From NCBI GenBank assembly GCA_902616905.1, contig CACMUP010000003.1, positions 1-64,000 on the forward strand: a stretch of 64,000 bases of DNA, in the 5' to 3' direction. Below, one piece after another: positions 1-8,229 of the stretch. How positions within the stretch are numbered: position 1 is the first letter of the stretch; each line of letters opens with the position of its first letter. The position numbers were made by a program, and so were the translations under genes. This DNA is from an uncultured Bacteroidota bacterium. GTDB taxonomy: Bacteria; Bacteroidota; Bacteroidia; Flavobacteriales; Flavobacteriaceae. The notes under the pieces are model-generated. The model was not told where the DNA came from and searched no databases. It saw only the letters and a list, made by a program, of their open reading frames with translations.

Positions 1-1
1 A

Positions 2-358
2 AAATACCTGAGAAATTATTACACCTACCTTTATGGTTTGCCAATGAAATTAAATGATCCTGGAACAATTATTGAACCAAATGTTGAAAAGAGAACAATT
101 AACGGAGATGAATATTGGGTTTTAAAAGCTACTTACGAAGAGTCTGTAGGAAGAGACACATGGTATTTCTACTTTGATAAACAAACTTTTGCGTTAAAGC
201 GTTATCAATTTTTTCATGATGAATCTAAAAATGACGGAGAATATATATTATTAAATGATGAAATCCTTGTAGAAGGAATTAAAATGCCTAAAAATCGAAG
301 TTGGTATTTTAACTCTAGTGATAAATTTTTAGCAAAAGATCGCTTAAGTGTTGAATAA
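2..358 (+). CDS. C-terminal fragment of a DUF6503-like protein
   Basis: The reading frame is open from the first bases of the window, so this is the 3' part of a gene that begins upstream. About 118 residues are visible, ending with TAA at 356-358. The fragment begins with an aromatic run (YLRNYYTYLYGLPMKLNDPG) and continues as alternating beta strands with many W, Y and F residues. That pattern resembles the DUF6503 family of secreted flavobacterial proteins of unknown function. The first ATG inside the frame is not a credible start because similar-looking sequence lies upstream of it. The DUF1080-type gene follows after 11 bp on the same strand, so the two are probably co-transcribed. The family assignment is from memory of its sequence pattern and is moderate; the function is unknown. 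Confidence 0.6.
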   Translation, partial: KYLRNYYTYLYGLPMKLNDPGTIIEPNVEKRTINGDEYWVLKATYEESVGRDTWYFYFDKQTFALKRYQFFHDESKNDGEYILLNDEILVEGIKMPKNRSWYFNSSDKFLAKDRLSVE

Positions 359-369
359 ATAGTTTTAAA

Positions 370-1290
370 ATGAAAAATATTTTTTTGTTTTTGGTCCTAT
401 TTTCAATAAATGTTTTTGCTCAAAATAAAAATGCAATAACAGGAAAATGGGACCTAGAAGTAGAAATAAATGGGAAAAAATACCCATCATGGCTTGAAGT
501 AAAACAATCTGGAAATAAGGCATTAGTTGGTTATTTTGTTTTTAAAAGTGGAAGTGCAAGACCAATTTCAGAGGTTTTTTTTCATAATGGAATTATAGAT
601 TTTAGTATACCACCCCAATGGGATGGATTAAATTATTTGCATTTTCAAGGCATCCTAAGTAAAGGTAATTTAAGTGGAACTATTTTAACTAGTGAAGGTG
701 AGAGTACAACATTTACTGGATCACGTGCGCCAAAACTTATTAGGTCTACGAAAATAAAATGGGGTAATTCTAGATCTGTTTTTAATGGTAAAAATTTACA
801 GGGGTGGAAATCTTCTGATTCAAAAAGAATTAATCAATGGAAAGTTGAAAAAGGAATTCTTATAAGTCCTAATCCAGGTGTGAACCTTATTACCAATGAA
901 TTATTTACTGATTTTAAGCTACATATAGAGTTTCGTTATCCTGAGGGTAGTAATTCTGGTATTTATTTAAGGGGAAGGTATGAGGTACAAGTAGAAGATA
1001 ATTATGGAAGGGATCCAGAATCTACTTTGTTTGGAGGAATATATGGATTTTTAACACCTAACCAAATGGTAGCGAAAAAACATGGTGAATGGCAGAGCTA
1101 TGATATTACATTGATTGGCAGAAGAGTCTCTATTATAGCAAATGGTATTAAAATAATTAATGACCAAATTATTCCAGGAATAACAGGGGGTGCTTTAGAT
1201 AGCAAAGAAGGAGATCCTGGCCCAATAATGCTACAAGGGGACCACGGAGTTATAGAATATCGAAATATTTCAATACAAACTCCTGATTAA
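370..1290 (+). CDS. Secreted DUF1080 / 3-keto-disaccharide hydrolase-like protein
   Basis: This 306-residue protein begins with a signal peptide (about residues 1-17, ending VFAQ), so it is exported. Residues about 20-125 form a small beta-rich N-terminal domain starting GKWDLEVEI. Residues about 135-304 form a DUF1080 jelly-roll domain, recognisable by VFNGKNLQGW at its start, the EFRYPEGSNSGIYLRGRYEVQ core and the final GPIMLQGDHG..IEYRNI strand. DUF1080 proteins are concanavalin-like lectin/glucanase folds, and some hydrolyse 3-keto-glycosides. It lies 11 bp after the DUF6503-like gene and ends 11 bp from a convergent minus-strand gene. With the TIM-barrel epimerase-like gene at 9720 it suggests oxidised-sugar chemistry, which is inference. 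Confidence 0.85.
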   Translation: MKNIFLFLVLFSINVFAQNKNAITGKWDLEVEINGKKYPSWLEVKQSGNKALVGYFVFKSGSARPISEVFFHNGIIDFSIPPQWDGLNYLHFQGILSKGNLSGTILTSEGESTTFTGSRAPKLIRSTKIKWGNSRSVFNGKNLQGWKSSDSKRINQWKVEKGILISPNPGVNLITNELFTDFKLHIEFRYPEGSNSGIYLRGRYEVQVEDNYGRDPESTLFGGIYGFLTPNQMVAKKHGEWQSYDITLIGRRVSIIANGIKIINDQIIPGITGGALDSKEGDPGPIMLQGDHGVIEYRNISIQTPD

Positions 1291-1301
1291 CTAAATGGCA
1301 T

Positions 1302-2180
1302 TTATTTTTTTTTTGAACTTGTAAATCCATAAAAAAATTGTCCAATAAAACCTTTAGGTAATTTTTCATCTCCACTAAACCCCAATTTTATAGCCCCACT
1401 ATCTTCGGGTATATAATTTGTTTTAAACAAATAATCCCATATACTTAAACTAATACCAAAATTTACTCCAAACTTTCCTTCTGGTAGATCTTTAGCATGA
1501 TGATAAAGGTGCATAACTGGGCTGTTAAGAATATATCTTAGTGGTCCCCAAGAAAGTTTAATATTAGCATGGTTTAGATGACCAATACAAATTGTAAAAA
1601 AGTGAACTAAATAGGCGTGTTCTGGTTCGAAACCACCTAAAAGCATAATTCCAATGGTCTTTAACGGTTTGTATAAAATGTTTTCCATCCAATGGTATCT
1701 AAAATGTGATGCAAACCCCATTTCTTTAACACTATGATGAACTTGATGGAATTTCCATAAAAAAGGGATTTTGTGAAGTAAAATATGAGTTGCCCATTGT
1801 AAAAAGTCCAATAAAATGAAAAAAACAAAAATTTCAACCCAAAAAGGTAAAGTATTTGAATATATAATACTAAAGCTGGTATTTGTTATGCCATAATTAT
1901 TGAAGAAAACTTCTAGAGAACTATACACACCACTTATTGCTATTGAAAAAATGAAAAAATTAAAAAACATATAAAAGAAGTCCAACCAAAAATCTTTTCG
2001 AATAATTGATTGTTTTTTTCTCCACGGGAAAATAATTTCTAAAACCCATATAATCAAAGATATCAAAATCAGTCCCCAAAAATAGTTTATGTGCCACGGG
2101 ACTTGAAAAAGAAAAGAGTTTAGTGTCCAATTTATCGACCCTAAAAATGCTGAATAAAACTCATCTACATAAATCATCAT
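1302..2180 (-). CDS. Sterol desaturase / fatty acid hydroxylase family membrane protein
   Basis: A 292-residue integral membrane protein with about four to five hydrophobic segments. It carries the histidine clusters of the fatty acid hydroxylase superfamily: HILLHK, then FHQVHHS, then HLNHANI and finally MHLYHHAKD. These histidines bind a non-haem di-iron centre in characterised relatives, which hydroxylate or desaturate lipids using oxygen. In Bacteroidota such proteins are often annotated simply as sterol desaturase family. The substrate here is unknown; a membrane lipid or hopanoid-like molecule is possible. The gene is convergent with the DUF1080-type gene and lies 57 bp downstream of the dihaem cytochrome gene on the same strand, so the two may form a transcription unit. 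Confidence 0.85.
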   Translation of the reverse strand: MMIYVDEFYSAFLGSINWTLNSFLFQVPWHINYFWGLILISLIIWVLEIIFPWRKKQSIIRKDFWLDFFYMFFNFFIFSIAISGVYSSLEVFFNNYGITNTSFSIIYSNTLPFWVEIFVFFILLDFLQWATHILLHKIPFLWKFHQVHHSVKEMGFASHFRYHWMENILYKPLKTIGIMLLGGFEPEHAYLVHFFTICIGHLNHANIKLSWGPLRYILNSPVMHLYHHAKDLPEGKFGVNFGISLSIWDYLFKTNYIPEDSGAIKLGFSGDEKLPKGFIGQFFYGFTSSKKK

Positions 2181-2237
2181 ACAAAAATAGTATATATCTT
2201 CAAATATAATATAAAGAATTTACAGACTTAATGGAAG

Positions 2238-3257
2238 TTATTTTGACTTTTTAATACCAAACGTTTTCTTGTAATATTTTATCAAAGGAGGATACGGACC
2301 ATATTTATGTTGTTCTGATGAAAAGTTATCTGCCCACGGCCCATAAGGGGTTGATATAGGTTTCAGTTTTTTATCTGGATAATCCATTTCTTTATTTCTT
2401 TTACTTGGTCTAGGAAAACTATTTATATATCCAGCAACATGAAAAGCCTCTTCATCTGAAAGTTTTGGGTTTTCCCAACTTGCTTGAAGATATGGCATAT
2501 TATTTTTAATGAATGCCGCAGCAGTTAATACTCGATTCATGCCTGCACCATCATTATATGTATCATTGCCCCATAGTGGGGGATATTGATAACCTCGCTT
2601 TGATTCTTGGTATAGTATACCTTCTCCTTTTGTGCCATGACAAACAACACATTCTCTTACGTAAATTTCTTCACCCCTTTTTTTGTCAACAGCTTTGAAG
2701 GGTATCACAATGCCAGGATATCCATTAACCTTTTTTGAATTTAATTTAGGAGCCCCATAGTCTAGCCATTCCATGTAAGCAATCATTTTTTTCATTTGCG
2801 AAGCATTTTCTGGAAAAGCTATTCCATTCATACTTCTTTCCATACAGCCATTTATACGCTCAACAAGTGTACCTACCTTATTAGACCTACCACTAAATTG
2901 AGGAAATTTATCGATCATTCCAAACCATGGTGCAGCTCCTGATTTAGTACCTCCATTTAGATGACAATTTGTGCAGGATAATTTATTACCGGAGAATCTA
3001 AGTTTTGGATCTTTATTTAATGGACCCATATATATTGCAGAGGAATCGAGAAGTAAAAAGCCCTCTTTCACGTCTTCTGGCACATCTGAATTATTTAAAA
3101 CTATATCGTAAGGATTCCACTCCAAAATAGGATCTTCTAATTGAGTACTCCAAATTTTATCATGGTTAATAACCCCAAATAAAACCACAATGATTAAAAT
3201 GGTTAAAAGAGCTATTAGGTACATTAGTTTATTGACTAATTCTTTATATAATTCCAT
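2238..3257 (-). CDS. Dihaem cytochrome c, TsdA (thiosulfate dehydrogenase)-like
   Basis: A 339-residue protein with an N-terminal membrane anchor (about residues 11-31) and two haem-binding motifs, C95-TN-C98-H99 and C203-VV-C206-H207. Between them is GRSNKVGTL followed by RINGCMERSMNG. This matches the TsdA family, where a cysteine in the same place (here Cys138) is the unusual axial ligand of the active-site haem. A likely axial Met for haem 2 is Met254 in KNNMPY. TsdA enzymes oxidise two thiosulfates to tetrathionate, or run the reverse reaction, in the periplasm. The protein is longer than minimal TsdA because of the N-terminal anchor and a C-terminal extension of about 50 residues. A DsrE-like pseudogene lies nearby. 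The activity is inferred; it could serve another sulfur compound. Confidence 0.75.
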   Translation of the reverse strand: MELYKELVNKLMYLIALLTILIIVVLFGVINHDKIWSTQLEDPILEWNPYDIVLNNSDVPEDVKEGFLLLDSSAIYMGPLNKDPKLRFSGNKLSCTNCHLNGGTKSGAAPWFGMIDKFPQFSGRSNKVGTLVERINGCMERSMNGIAFPENASQMKKMIAYMEWLDYGAPKLNSKKVNGYPGIVIPFKAVDKKRGEEIYVRECVVCHGTKGEGILYQESKRGYQYPPLWGNDTYNDGAGMNRVLTAAAFIKNNMPYLQASWENPKLSDEEAFHVAGYINSFPRPSKRNKEMDYPDKKLKPISTPYGPWADNFSSEQHKYGPYPPLIKYYKKTFGIKKSK

Positions 3258-3430
3258 AGATTAGTTTAAGAATTATACACAATATAGTATTTTATGGTTT
3301 TTAATTTATATGGCAGTACAAATTAAAACTTTATAATAGTTTGAGCCTAAACTTTAAAACCATAAAAATTATTTAAAAAATTAATTTTAACAAAATAGAA
3401 ATTATTATAAAAAGTAATCAAGTTTAAAAT

Positions 3431-3775
3431 GGTGTTAACAAAGGAAATTGGACTATAGCTCGCACTTTAAATTTATTTGAACTATCAGGAATACCAAATG
3501 AAAAAATTGAATTAGTAGCTTCAATCCGTGGTGGAGCTACTTTTATCACTCTAGATAACAATACAAATTAAAATAAATTTGGATGAGATAATCCAAACCT
3601 AAATTTAATCAAACAGTTAAAAGAAAATGGAGTTGAACTTTACGTCTTTTCACAATCAACTGCTTTAGGAAAAATTAATAATAAAGATCTTAATATAAAT
3701 GTAATCACAGCTTTGTCTGGTATAGCCCTATTATCAAATCATTTACTTCAAGGTTTTACCTATATGCCAAATTAG
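3431..3775 (+). pseudogene. Decayed DsrE/DsrF-like sulfur-relay protein gene
   Basis: This stretch is not an intact ORF, but one frame (3431-3775) reads as a recognisable protein with two in-frame stops: TAA after TLDNNTN and TGA after NKFG. The readable segments include IARTLNLFELSGIPNEKIEL, SIRGGATFITL, DNPNLNLIKQLKENGVELYV and ITALSGIALLSNHLLQGF. This is the pattern of periplasmic DsrE-like proteins, in which a Cys usually follows the YV of the ELYV segment; here it is Phe. The first ~50-60 codons expected for the family are missing or unrecognisable, and an in-frame stop precedes the first recognisable codon. No frameshift is needed within the 115 codons, so decay is by substitutions. It lies close to a TsdA-like cytochrome gene. 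Confidence 0.75.
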
Positions 3776-3788
3776 AAATTTATCAAGA

Positions 3789-4460
3789 CTAGCCTGCGAA
3801 AATATATGCACAGTTATTATTTTGTGCTCTACCCAAAGCCCATACTCCAGAGGGAACCAATTTAACTCCTGGAAGTATTCCTTTTACCATTTCTTGGTAA
3901 ACTTCGTCAGGGTTTAAATTCATTTTTTTTGCTACAGCAGAGCCATATACTTTTGTTGCAAGGTCACAAACACAAAATAAAGACCCTCTTTTTTGTAAAT
4001 CTTTAATTCCTTGTATTGGCGGCAAAGGCATGTCTCCTTCTTGTGGCTCATAAACAGTATTTCTCAAAGATGGCTTACCTGTTTTATTATCATTAAAAGA
4101 AACTAATTCTCCAAGTTTAAATTTCTTCCAAATTTCAGAATTGAATGCAAATACTATTCCCGAATGTCTAAGAACTGTCATTGCTGTAACATTTGAATCT
4201 TTTACTCCCACTGAATTATTTGATTCTAAGAAAGCCCAATTCCAAACAATCGGAAGAGTATTATGGGGTTGACTTCCGTCATAAACGACTCTATGTTCAC
4301 CTTTAATGTTTTTGAACCAATTTGCGAGTTTTTTCGGGTCAATATTTGTATTCAAATTTACAGGCTGCATGTGATCTAAATCTTTTATAAAGCTTGGAAA
4401 AGCCGTTGCTCCTACTCCCAAGGCAATTGAGGTGAAAAATTTTCTTCTATCCGTATTCAT
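3789..4460 (-). CDS. Tat-exported protein of unknown function, possibly DsrE-fold
   Basis: A 223-residue protein with a twin-arginine signal (DRRKFF at residues 4-9, then a hydrophobic stretch to about residue 24), so it is probably exported folded. The mature part contains NTLPIVWNWAFLES, VTAMTVLRHSGIVFAFNSEI and a C-terminal FCVCDLATK segment followed by LPGVKLVPSGVWALGRAQ. The end of the protein resembles the last part of DsrE-family proteins in layout: a Cys-containing strand, a helix, VPSG, a final helix and strand. That resemblance is weak and is my inference. It converges with the DsrE-like pseudogene, leaving only 13 bp between their ends, and stands alone on its strand. No enzymatic motif is certain. 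Confidence 0.7.
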   Translation of the reverse strand: MNTDRRKFFTSIALGVGATAFPSFIKDLDHMQPVNLNTNIDPKKLANWFKNIKGEHRVVYDGSQPHNTLPIVWNWAFLESNNSVGVKDSNVTAMTVLRHSGIVFAFNSEIWKKFKLGELVSFNDNKTGKPSLRNTVYEPQEGDMPLPPIQGIKDLQKRGSLFCVCDLATKVYGSAVAKKMNLNPDEVYQEMVKGILPGVKLVPSGVWALGRAQNNNCAYIFAG

Positions 4461-4552
4461 AATAATTAGCTTACAATTTTGAATTAACCAATATAATTAG
4501 AATTAGTTATATACCCAAAAAACACAAAATTTATTGTTTTAAATATTACAGA

Positions 4553-4582
4553 AAAAAACCTCCAATTAGGAGGTTTTCTTAA
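4553..4582 (-). terminator. Intrinsic terminator of the secreted protein gene at 4596
   Basis: Read on the minus strand, AAAACCTCC is followed by a 5-base loop and GGAGGTTTTTTT. This gives a 9-bp stem with a T-tract just after the stop codon at 4596. The stem is flanked by A on one side and T on the other, so it could also stop transcription from the other direction. Confidence 0.75.
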
Positions 4583-4595
4583 GTTTTAAGATTTG

Positions 4596-5360
4596 TTAGT
4601 TTAGCATAATTACTTTTCTTATTATGACAGACTCTCTAAGGTCTCTAACATCCATCATACTTTGATAACTTTTATCTGCGTCCCATGCAGGGGAACTAGC
4701 TGCAGCTTTAACATAGTCAGTGTAACTACTAAACCAATTTACAGTAAAATAATTCCAGTAAAGATCTACACCATACTTGTCTATTCTTTTTCCTAAAGAC
4801 CACCCAGTTCTCAATCCATTTTTATTTAGCCCTTTTGAGTAAGCAGATTTTTCCATATTTTCATAAGTTTTAAATTTACCCTCCTTTACTTTCATCCAAT
4901 TAACAACTCCAACATCATCTGGTAAATTCACTTTGTTATCTCTTTTTATGTCAGTTACTGTAACAAACATTGCTTCTGCTACTAGTTCTCTTTTCTCCCT
5001 AACATCTTCCATAAAAGTTCTCCAATCTGAATCGGTCATACTAGGGACAGCTTCTTTTCTCATTTTTAACCAGCCCTCTCTGGTTCTTTCTTTTTCCATC
5101 TGACTTATCGTCATTGGCTCAACGATCATGTGTGTAAATGGAGCTTGAGGATTTCCTACTACCTCCCACAGATGCCAACCTGACTGCCATCCAGCGTCAA
5201 TCCTTTTTTGAGCCATTTCTCCAAACTTTGTTTTTAGATCTTCAGCATAATTATTGCCAGGTTTTACTTTTATGAATGTTTGTTTTAGAACAACTTTATC
5301 TTGAGCATATGATGAAATTGATAATGATGTAATAAAAAATAAGATTAATATTTTTTTCAT
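4596..5360 (-). CDS. Secreted tandem alpha/beta-barrel-like protein (paralogue A)
   Basis: A 254-residue protein with a clear signal peptide (MKKILILFFI to about residue 19, SYAQ). The mature part seems to hold two copies of a beta-alpha-beta unit. The first starts KQTFIKVKPGNN and ends HMIVEP; the second starts VVNWMKVKEGKF and ends VIIRKVIML. The layout resembles the dimeric alpha/beta-barrel (ABM/NIPSNAP-like) fold, although no family can be named with certainty. It shares size, signal peptide, layout and ending (IRKVIML against SFLRIML) with the gene at 12027-12737. The two sit on the minus strand at either end of the plus-strand DUF1549/DUF1501 operon. A strong terminator follows it. Function unknown. 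Confidence 0.8.
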   Translation of the reverse strand: MKKILILFFITSLSISSYAQDKVVLKQTFIKVKPGNNYAEDLKTKFGEMAQKRIDAGWQSGWHLWEVVGNPQAPFTHMIVEPMTISQMEKERTREGWLKMRKEAVPSMTDSDWRTFMEDVREKRELVAEAMFVTVTDIKRDNKVNLPDDVGVVNWMKVKEGKFKTYENMEKSAYSKGLNKNGLRTGWSLGKRIDKYGVDLYWNYFTVNWFSSYTDYVKAAASSPAWDADKSYQSMMDVRDLRESVIIRKVIMLN

Positions 5361-5457
5361 TTTGAATTGATTTATAATTAATAATTTTACTAATGTATTA
5401 ATAATGAACTACAAAATTCATTATCTTCAATTCGTAATTTTGGATTTTGATTATAAA

Positions 5458-8229
5458 ATGAGGGTGAATAGAAACGAAGGCTTTATAATTAGAAAAGAAT
5501 TTTATTTACTTTTTCTTTTAGCCATACTTAGTTCGTGTAAGCGTGAAAATGAAATTGATTTTAATACTCAAATTAAACCAATTATAAATAATAAATGTAT
5601 ATCATGTCACGGCGGAGTAAAGAAGACTGCTGGTTTTAGTTTATTATTTGAAGAAGAAGCACTTGGAAATACAGATCAAGGATCTCCAGCAATTATTCCT
5701 GGAAACTCAAGAAAAAGTAGATTAATTAAAAGGCTTCATGAAACAGATTTGGAACTAAGAATGCCTTATGATAAACCTAAACTTGATAAAAATGAGATTT
5801 ATCTTTTCACTAAATGGATTGATCAAGGAGCTAAGTGGGGAACCCATTGGGCTTATATACCCCCAATAAATGAACAAATACCAAAACCTAATCGAAATAT
5901 ATTTAACATAGATTTCTTCGAAAACCCCATAGATAACTTTATAGCTGCAAGGATGTCTGAAAAAAATCTTTCACCAAACCCAAATTCAAGAAAAAATGTT
6001 TTGGCGAGAAAAGTTTCATTTGACATAACAGGTCTGCCACCAGAAAAAAAACTTTTTCAATTGTTCTTAGAAAATAAAATAGATTATGAAACTTATGTTG
6101 ATTCACTTCTGTCTACAGATTACTATGGTGAGAAATGGGCTAGTTGGTGGCTAGATTTAGCAAGATATTCAGATACTAAGGGATATGAGACTGATAGAGG
6201 AAGAAATATTTGGGAATATAGAGATTGGGTAATTAGATCACTAAATAAAGACCTTCCATTTGATAAATTTACTATAGAGCAATTAGCTGGAGATCTTTTA
6301 CCGAAACCATCCTACGATCAATTATTAGCAACTGCATTTCACAGAAATACGATGAATAATGACGAAGGTGGAACTAATGATGAAGAATATAGAGTTGCTG
6401 CCGTTATAGATAGAGTAAATACTACATTCGATGTATGGCAAAGCACAACAATGTCTTGTGTTCAGTGTCATGATCACCCCTATGATCCAATCCGCCAAAA
6501 AGAATATTATCAACTGATGGCATTTTTTAATAATACAAGTGATGAAGACCTAGTTGGAGACTCTCCAAACCTAAGATTTTATGACGACGTTATAACCAGT
6601 AAAATAGATGAAGTATTAGAAAAGATATCCCAAAGAACAAATCAAAAAACTTTTAATATTTATAGTAATTTTTTTAAATTCTTAGAGCCTATATATAAGT
6701 CCCATAACTCAATTGTTCTTAATTCTGAAACTGGTTACATATCAGGAGAAACATTATTTTTAAGAAATAAGGGTTTAGCTGTATTTAAGGATATAAATAC
6801 TAGAGGCTTTGAAAATCTTTATTTTAAACATTCGGGGGGGAAGTTAAATACAAAATTAATTTTTCGAAAAAATTCTCCTAATGGTAAAATAATAGGCTCA
6901 ATTAAATTAAACAACCCCAAACATTGGATTAACGGTGAAAAAAATTCATTTTTCAAAATTAAAATTAATAAAGAATTAGAACCATTTGATCTATACGTAG
7001 AGGCAATAAATAATGAATTAATTACAAATAACACTATTTCTTATGACTACAAAGATTTAGCCGTTAGTATTGATTGGATTTCATTTCTACCTAAAATACC
7101 CGTATTGAATAACATCGAACTTGTAAAATTAGATGCAGATATCAATAAAATTTTAAATACTCCTAAAAATCTCACTCCTATAATGGTTGAAAATGAAAAT
7201 TTTATGAAACGCAAAACATATTTTTTTGATAGAGGAAATTGGACAAACAAAAAAGAGGAAGTAAAACCTAACGTACCAAGGATTTTAAATAAATGGGAGG
7301 TTGAATGGGGAAAAAATAGATTAGGATTATCGAAATGGATAGTTAGTAAAGAAAATCCCCTTACAGCCAGAACACTTGTAAATAGAATATGGTATCAAAT
7401 TTTTGGTAAAGGTTTGGTTTCCACTGTTGAAGATATGGGGACACAATCTGATCCACCGACACACCCTGCACTCCTTGATTGGTTGTCTTATAATTTTATG
7501 AATGATATGAATTGGAGTGTAAAATCATTAATAAAAAAAATAGTGACCTCCTCTACATACAAACAAAGCTCGAATATCCCAGAAAATAAATCATCGATTG
7601 ATCCCAACAATTTATTTTATTCGTGGGGGCCAAAACTAAGACTTAGCGCAGAATCGCTTAGAGATCAAGCGTTATTTGTTTCCGGACTTTTAAGCACTAA
7701 GAAATATGGTCCTGGCGTTATGCCCCCTCAACCTGACGGGATATGGGAACACCCTTATCTAGGTGACCTATGGAAAGAAAGTAAAGGTGAAGATAAACAT
7801 AGAAGGGCAATTTATACTTATCTGAAAAGGACAAGTCCTTACCCTTCATTTATCTCATTTGATGCAAGTAGTAGAGAAATTTGTTTGGTTAGAAGAATGC
7901 CTAGTAACACTCCCTTACAAGCACTTGTAACTATGAATGATCCAGTTTATATCGAAGCTGCTTTTAATCTTGCAAAATTCAGTAAGGAGGAATCTATCGA
8001 CTCTTCAATAAAAAAAATGTATAAAACAGCTCTTTACAAGGAAATAGATCCCAAAACATTAAGTAATTTATTAAGTCTTTATGAGAAAGCAAATAATGAA
8101 TTTTTAAAAGATAATTTAAAGTTGAAAGATTTTTTTAATCTAGGTCACAAAATTGACATAAAATTAGCCTGTCTTTCAATCGTAGCTAATGCAATTATGA
8201 ATCTTGACGAATTTTTAACCCATGGATAA
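5458..8229 (+). CDS. PSCyt1-DUF1549-DUF1553 lipoprotein (planctomycete-type cytochrome)
   Basis: A large exported protein. The open frame begins at 5404, but I prefer the ATG at 5458: it gives a lipoprotein signal (LLFLLAILSSC), and a TAATTTTG promoter-like box lies at 5435-5442, inside the longer version. An N-terminal PSCyt1 domain carries one CISCH haem motif and the following GVKKTAGFSLLFE. A DUF1549 domain follows with a second motif, CVQCHDHPYDP, and then a DUF1553 domain containing NPLTARTLVNRIWYQIFGKG and the C-terminal RRMPSNTPLQALVTMND. The architecture is typical of Planctomycetes and some marine Bacteroidota, where it always pairs with DUF1501. A role in oxidising or processing sulfated sugars has been proposed; the chemistry is not settled. 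It overlaps the next gene by 8 bp. Confidence 0.9.
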   Translation: MRVNRNEGFIIRKEFYLLFLLAILSSCKRENEIDFNTQIKPIINNKCISCHGGVKKTAGFSLLFEEEALGNTDQGSPAIIPGNSRKSRLIKRLHETDLELRMPYDKPKLDKNEIYLFTKWIDQGAKWGTHWAYIPPINEQIPKPNRNIFNIDFFENPIDNFIAARMSEKNLSPNPNSRKNVLARKVSFDITGLPPEKKLFQLFLENKIDYETYVDSLLSTDYYGEKWASWWLDLARYSDTKGYETDRGRNIWEYRDWVIRSLNKDLPFDKFTIEQLAGDLLPKPSYDQLLATAFHRNTMNNDEGGTNDEEYRVAAVIDRVNTTFDVWQSTTMSCVQCHDHPYDPIRQKEYYQLMAFFNNTSDEDLVGDSPNLRFYDDVITSKIDEVLEKISQRTNQKTFNIYSNFFKFLEPIYKSHNSIVLNSETGYISGETLFLRNKGLAVFKDINTRGFENLYFKHSGGKLNTKLIFRKNSPNGKIIGSIKLNNPKHWINGEKNSFFKIKINKELEPFDLYVEAINNELITNNTISYDYKDLAVSIDWISFLPKIPVLNNIELVKLDADINKILNTPKNLTPIMVENENFMKRKTYFFDRGNWTNKKEEVKPNVPRILNKWEVEWGKNRLGLSKWIVSKENPLTARTLVNRIWYQIFGKGLVSTVEDMGTQSDPPTHPALLDWLSYNFMNDMNWSVKSLIKKIVTSSTYKQSSNIPENKSSIDPNNLFYSWGPKLRLSAESLRDQALFVSGLLSTKKYGPGVMPPQPDGIWEHPYLGDLWKESKGEDKHRRAIYTYLKRTSPYPSFISFDASSREICLVRRMPSNTPLQALVTMNDPVYIEAAFNLAKFSKEESIDSSIKKMYKTALYKEIDPKTLSNLLSLYEKANNEFLKDNLKLKDFFNLGHKIDIKLACLSIVANAIMNLDEFLTHG

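Noticed and set aside
5404-5457. Longer N-terminus of the PSCyt1-DUF1549-DUF1553 gene
   Set aside because: The extra 18 residues would precede the lipoprotein signal, and a TAATTTTG box lies within them. ATG 5458 is preferred, although not proven.
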